A program made the position numbers and the translations under genes. 60,906 nucleotides of DNA from an uncultured Opitutales bacterium (lineage in GTDB: Bacteria > Verrucomicrobiota > Verrucomicrobiia > Opitutales > Intestinicryptomonadaceae). This document shows, in pieces, positions 58,608 to 60,906 of the stretch (within the stretch, counting starts at the first letter, position 1; each line of letters begins with the position of its first letter). Location: the NCBI GenBank assembly GCA_900545715.1, contig URAJ01000010.1, positions 1 through 60,906 of the forward strand, read 5' to 3'. The notes beneath the pieces are model-generated. The model was given only the letters and a program-made list of their open reading frames with translations. It made no database searches and had not been told where the DNA came from.

Positions 58608-58824
58608 AAAATACTATTTACGTTCCATATAAGCTATGAATAGTTTAATATTTATATAATTAAAATCAAGCTAAATAAATATCCGTAAATTTCTAAACTA
58701 AAAAATATTTAAAGTATAACAGTATGGCAAAATATAGACTTGCATGCCAGCTATACACCTATTTACGTATCTATGCAATACCATAAAATGATATTATCCA
58801 GTGAAATTAGTATTTATTTCATCC

Positions 58825-59700
58825 TCATCCAGACACTATATCTGAGGAGCGCCAGCGGGCGGTGGAGGCGTCGTAATTGCGGTACGGAAATACATACGCC
58901 TGTAAATCTTCATCGTAGGGCTTACCGGTAAAGCGTGCGGAACGGTCGTACTGTATGCTTCCCTCGCCGAATATCGTCGTGTCTTGGTAGTCTTTATTGT
59001 AGCTTTTATCGATAATTCTTGTAGTGCCTTTACGAAGGCGGGAATAGCCGATTTGCGAATAGCAACGGCGTAAGGGGCTTATCCCTAATGGAAGCGGCAC
59101 TGCCGCCATTTCTGTCGCTACTCCATAGAGTGGTTCCCAAAAAGTCGTGCTCATGGTAGCGTACGCCTTCGTCGGTTTTACTTAATATGGGGACTCCGCC
59201 GGATATATGGGGTTCATTCACATATATGTCGCTTCCACGGCGAATTAATGCCAAGCCGTCCCACACCCACACTTCAGTGCTACCGTCATGAAAAGTCTTT
59301 TGCACCAGCATACCAAAGCCGTCGTATGCAAATTTTGTTATCTTGCCGTTGCGGTTTACCTCTATCACCTTATCTAAAAACCCGTATTTTTATTCTATAT
59401 CTATTTTCCCGTTAAACATCTCCATTACAGGCGCCCTGCCATGTCGTAAAAGTATTCGCGCTTTCCTTCGTGAGATTTCATCTCCATTAGCTGGTTAGCA
59501 GTATCTTATGCATATTTATATATACTATTGTCTATGCGCTTTTCAAGTATATTTCCTTGTTTATCGTAGGTGTAATATTCATTCTTTTCAGGGCTTGCAG
59601 CATATTCTACGCTATCAACTTGCCGGATTTATCGTAGCTGTAATACTATGAATTGTTCTACATCGCCGCCGGGCACGCACAACGTAATTATATTTAATAA
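58825..59700 (-). pseudogene. Decayed Rhs/YD-repeat core fragment
   Basis: Minus-strand remains of an rhs gene split over several frames. YD repeats (YTYDKQGNILEKR near 59560, FYDMAGR near 59440) are interrupted by stops. A stretch at 59030-59368 reads YDGFGMLVQKTFHDGSTEVW through HDFLGTTLW. A frameshift then moves the reading to 58825-59154, which ends DYQDTTIFGEGSIQYDRSAR ... RNYDASTARWRSSD followed at once by a stop. The DPAGY hinge and tip are missing, so the copy was cut exactly at the core-tip junction. It cannot make a functional Rhs protein. Confidence 0.82.
58843..58996 (-). repeat. Rhs core-end repeat, copy B
   Basis: Near-identical to 60725-60880 at DNA level over the segment encoding the TTIFGEGSIQ to ARWRSSD stretch; homology stops abruptly at the RSSD codons. 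Confidence 0.85.
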
Positions 59701-59736
59701 TATTGCATTCTGTAGCGATGTTTTCATAATGTATCG

Positions 59737-60138
59737 CTACCAATAAACTTCTTTTAATCCATATCTGATTTCAAGTATGTTTATTGAATCTGATATAAAT
59801 CCGTTTTTGAGAGAATATGAATTTAACGCATTTGCATATTCTTTTGAACTAGAATATCTATATAATTGATGTGTAGCTGTATTTAGTATAAAATATCTTG
59901 ATTCCCCTTCTTTTTTGGGGTGAAAACAGCCATAAACAAATTGATTTTGTACATAAAAATCTAATATATTTTTTATACTTTTATTTCTATTAGGAGATAT
60001 TATAGAAGAAATGTCGGAATCGTCTCCAAAACCAAAATATTTTCCCTCCAATATATATCCGTTAGGTAGCGGAATTCTTATTTTGGCAAAATAAGCAAAT
60101 CCTATAAGTAATATAAAAAATAATACAACATATTTCAT
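59737..60138 (-). CDS. Membrane-anchored candidate immunity protein of the main Rhs tip
   Basis: 133 residues from the preferred start at 60138 (MKYVVLFFILLIGFAYFAKI), 4 bp after the end of the full-length tip frame; starts further upstream would overlap that frame. One membrane segment, then LPNGYILEGKYFGFG, ILDFYVQNQFVYGCFH, ESRYFILNTATHQLYRY. The pattern of an anchored small beta-domain directly after an Rhs tip is typical of immunity genes. No named family recognised. Confidence 0.6.
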   Translation of the reverse strand: MKYVVLFFILLIGFAYFAKIRIPLPNGYILEGKYFGFGDDSDISSIISPNRNKSIKNILDFYVQNQFVYGCFHPKKEGESRYFILNTATHQLYRYSSSKEYANALNSYSLKNGFISDSINILEIRYGLKEVYW

Positions 60139-60142
60139 TGCA

Positions 60143-60906
60143 TTAATTACTTTTTGAATGAGCCGGAATAAGACCATGAATAGCTTCCTTGTATTTAAAC
60201 GGGATTCCACCTAAATTTGCTACAGTAGCAAGCCAATCTGCTACTTGTTCTGAAGTTGAACTACCATACATAATTTCTATAACAGAAAAAGGATCTGTAA
60301 AAGTATCCGAGAATTTGATCGTCGCCTTCCCTTAATAAGAACACATTGTTTTTCCATCACTAAATCTTTCCCCTGTAGTTAAAGTTCCATCAAAATTTCC
60401 ACTAATTGTTGCATTTCCAATAGAAAAACATACATCTCCAAATCCGTATGAATTATTAAAAGACTTTGAAAGTTCTCCTGTTCTTGGAGCTTGTTTTACA
60501 GCTTCTTGATTTATCTGATCAGCAAACCGAGATTGAATTCGCTTATTTTTTGCGGAATTTTCTATAGCTGTTGATAATCTGATCTCAGAAAGGGAAACAG
60601 ATTTCCATTTCCCAAAATAAAAATGGTACACAAAGTCTAAATTTCTCCATGTAGTTCCTAAAATATCTATACCTAACATAGGAGCTGCATAGAAGTGTTG
60701 GTTTATGCCATCAGGGTATCCAGCGGGGTCGGAGGAGCGCCAGCGGGCGGTGGAGGCGTCGTAGTTGCGATATGGGAATACATACGCCTGTAAATCTTCA
60801 TCGTAGGGTTTGCCGGTGAAGCGCGCGGAACGGTCGTGCTGTATACTCCCCTCGCCGAATATCGTTGTATCTTGGTAGTCCTTTACAAGATTTCCTTTTG
60901 TATCCA
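60143..60906 (-). pseudogene. 3' end of the main rhs gene: core end and toxin tip with an internal stop
   Basis: Runs off the right edge of the window. The in-frame reading enters as DTKGNLVKDYQDTTIFGEGS, continues through RNYDASTARWRSSDPAGY and the IDILGTTW hinge, and then through a unique AT-rich tip. At 60332-60334 there is an in-frame TAA (TMCSY-stop). Reading past it, the same frame stays open for 62 codons (GKATIKFSDTFTDPF ... IPAHSKSN) to a TAA at 60143-60145, exactly 4 bp before the next gene. The protein therefore looks truncated by a nonsense change; the shorter product 60332-60906 may still be made. Tip activity unknown. Confidence 0.75.
60640..60906 (-). repeat. Rhs core-end repeat, copy A (main gene)
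   Basis: The longest copy, continuing outside the window. Shares the core-end sequence with copies B and C; homology with C extends through the hinge to the IDxLGTxW codons, after which the tips differ completely. Confidence 0.85.

Overview
This is a bacterial chromosomal segment with no rRNA, tRNA, CRISPR array or recognisable insertion sequence. Several features together suggest a Verrucomicrobiota-type genome, possibly a host- or gut-associated Opitutales-like lineage. They are large exported GH2 and (alpha/alpha)6 glycosidases with LamG domains, an L-rhamnose isomerase and transporter, a PEP-CTERM surface protein, many lipoproteins, and starts often preceded by A-rich rather than Shine-Dalgarno leaders. 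The taxonomic placement is inference; nothing here is a phylogenetic marker that I could compare.

Layout. 1-3793 (minus): purD (cut by the window edge) behind an LptF/LptG permease, a LOG-family protein and a TIG-type lipoprotein. HemW is divergent at 3845. 5152-11983 (minus): thrC, cimA, an OlsF-like bifunctional acyltransferase, and a sodium-coupled NSS transporter with a small translationally coupled membrane protein. A 1.1-kb gap with a degenerate tandem repeat follows. 13067-18902 (minus): lysC, a UvrD-family helicase, aroQ, a NIF3-family protein and a thiF-thiS pair. 18993-23978 (plus): a 1661-residue exported GH2-like enzyme. 24410-28321: a membrane-anchored YyaL-like protein, rsmE, coaC and a family-4 uracil-DNA glycosylase. 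28453-34019: a Tat-exported sulfide:quinone-oxidoreductase-like flavoprotein diverges from a porin plus SsuABC-type ABC operon. 34954-38576: rhaT-rhaA (minus) diverge from glycerate kinase. 39130-46212: proC, a PEGA lipoprotein, an MGH1-like glycosidase, a PEP-CTERM protein, cysE and a lipoprotein. 46360-53582: a LacZ-type beta-galactosidase overlapping nth, which overlaps miaA, then coaD divergent from pgsA-pgpA.

From about 53,600 to the end the base composition becomes clearly AT-rich and the content changes to an Rhs/YD-repeat polymorphic-toxin locus. It holds a stand-alone Rhs-N-terminal-like secreted protein, a LolA-like partner and small secreted or membrane proteins of immunity type. 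Three copies of the Rhs core-tip junction lie on the minus strand: one in the main gene that runs off the window, one in a decayed core, and one heading a displaced orphan tip. In the two cases where a tip is present, it is followed after exactly 4 nt by a small exported or membrane protein gene. The main tip has an in-frame TAA followed by 62 further open codons. I regard this as the most interesting system in the window.

Together the genes describe a polysaccharide-degrading heterotroph. It has exported galactosidase, GH2 and (alpha/alpha)6 enzymes, rhamnose uptake and isomerisation, amino-acid biosynthesis (Thr, Ile via citramalate, Lys/Thr via aspartokinase, aromatic, Pro, Cys), probable ornithine lipids, and uptake of a sulfonate/nitrate-type organic anion.
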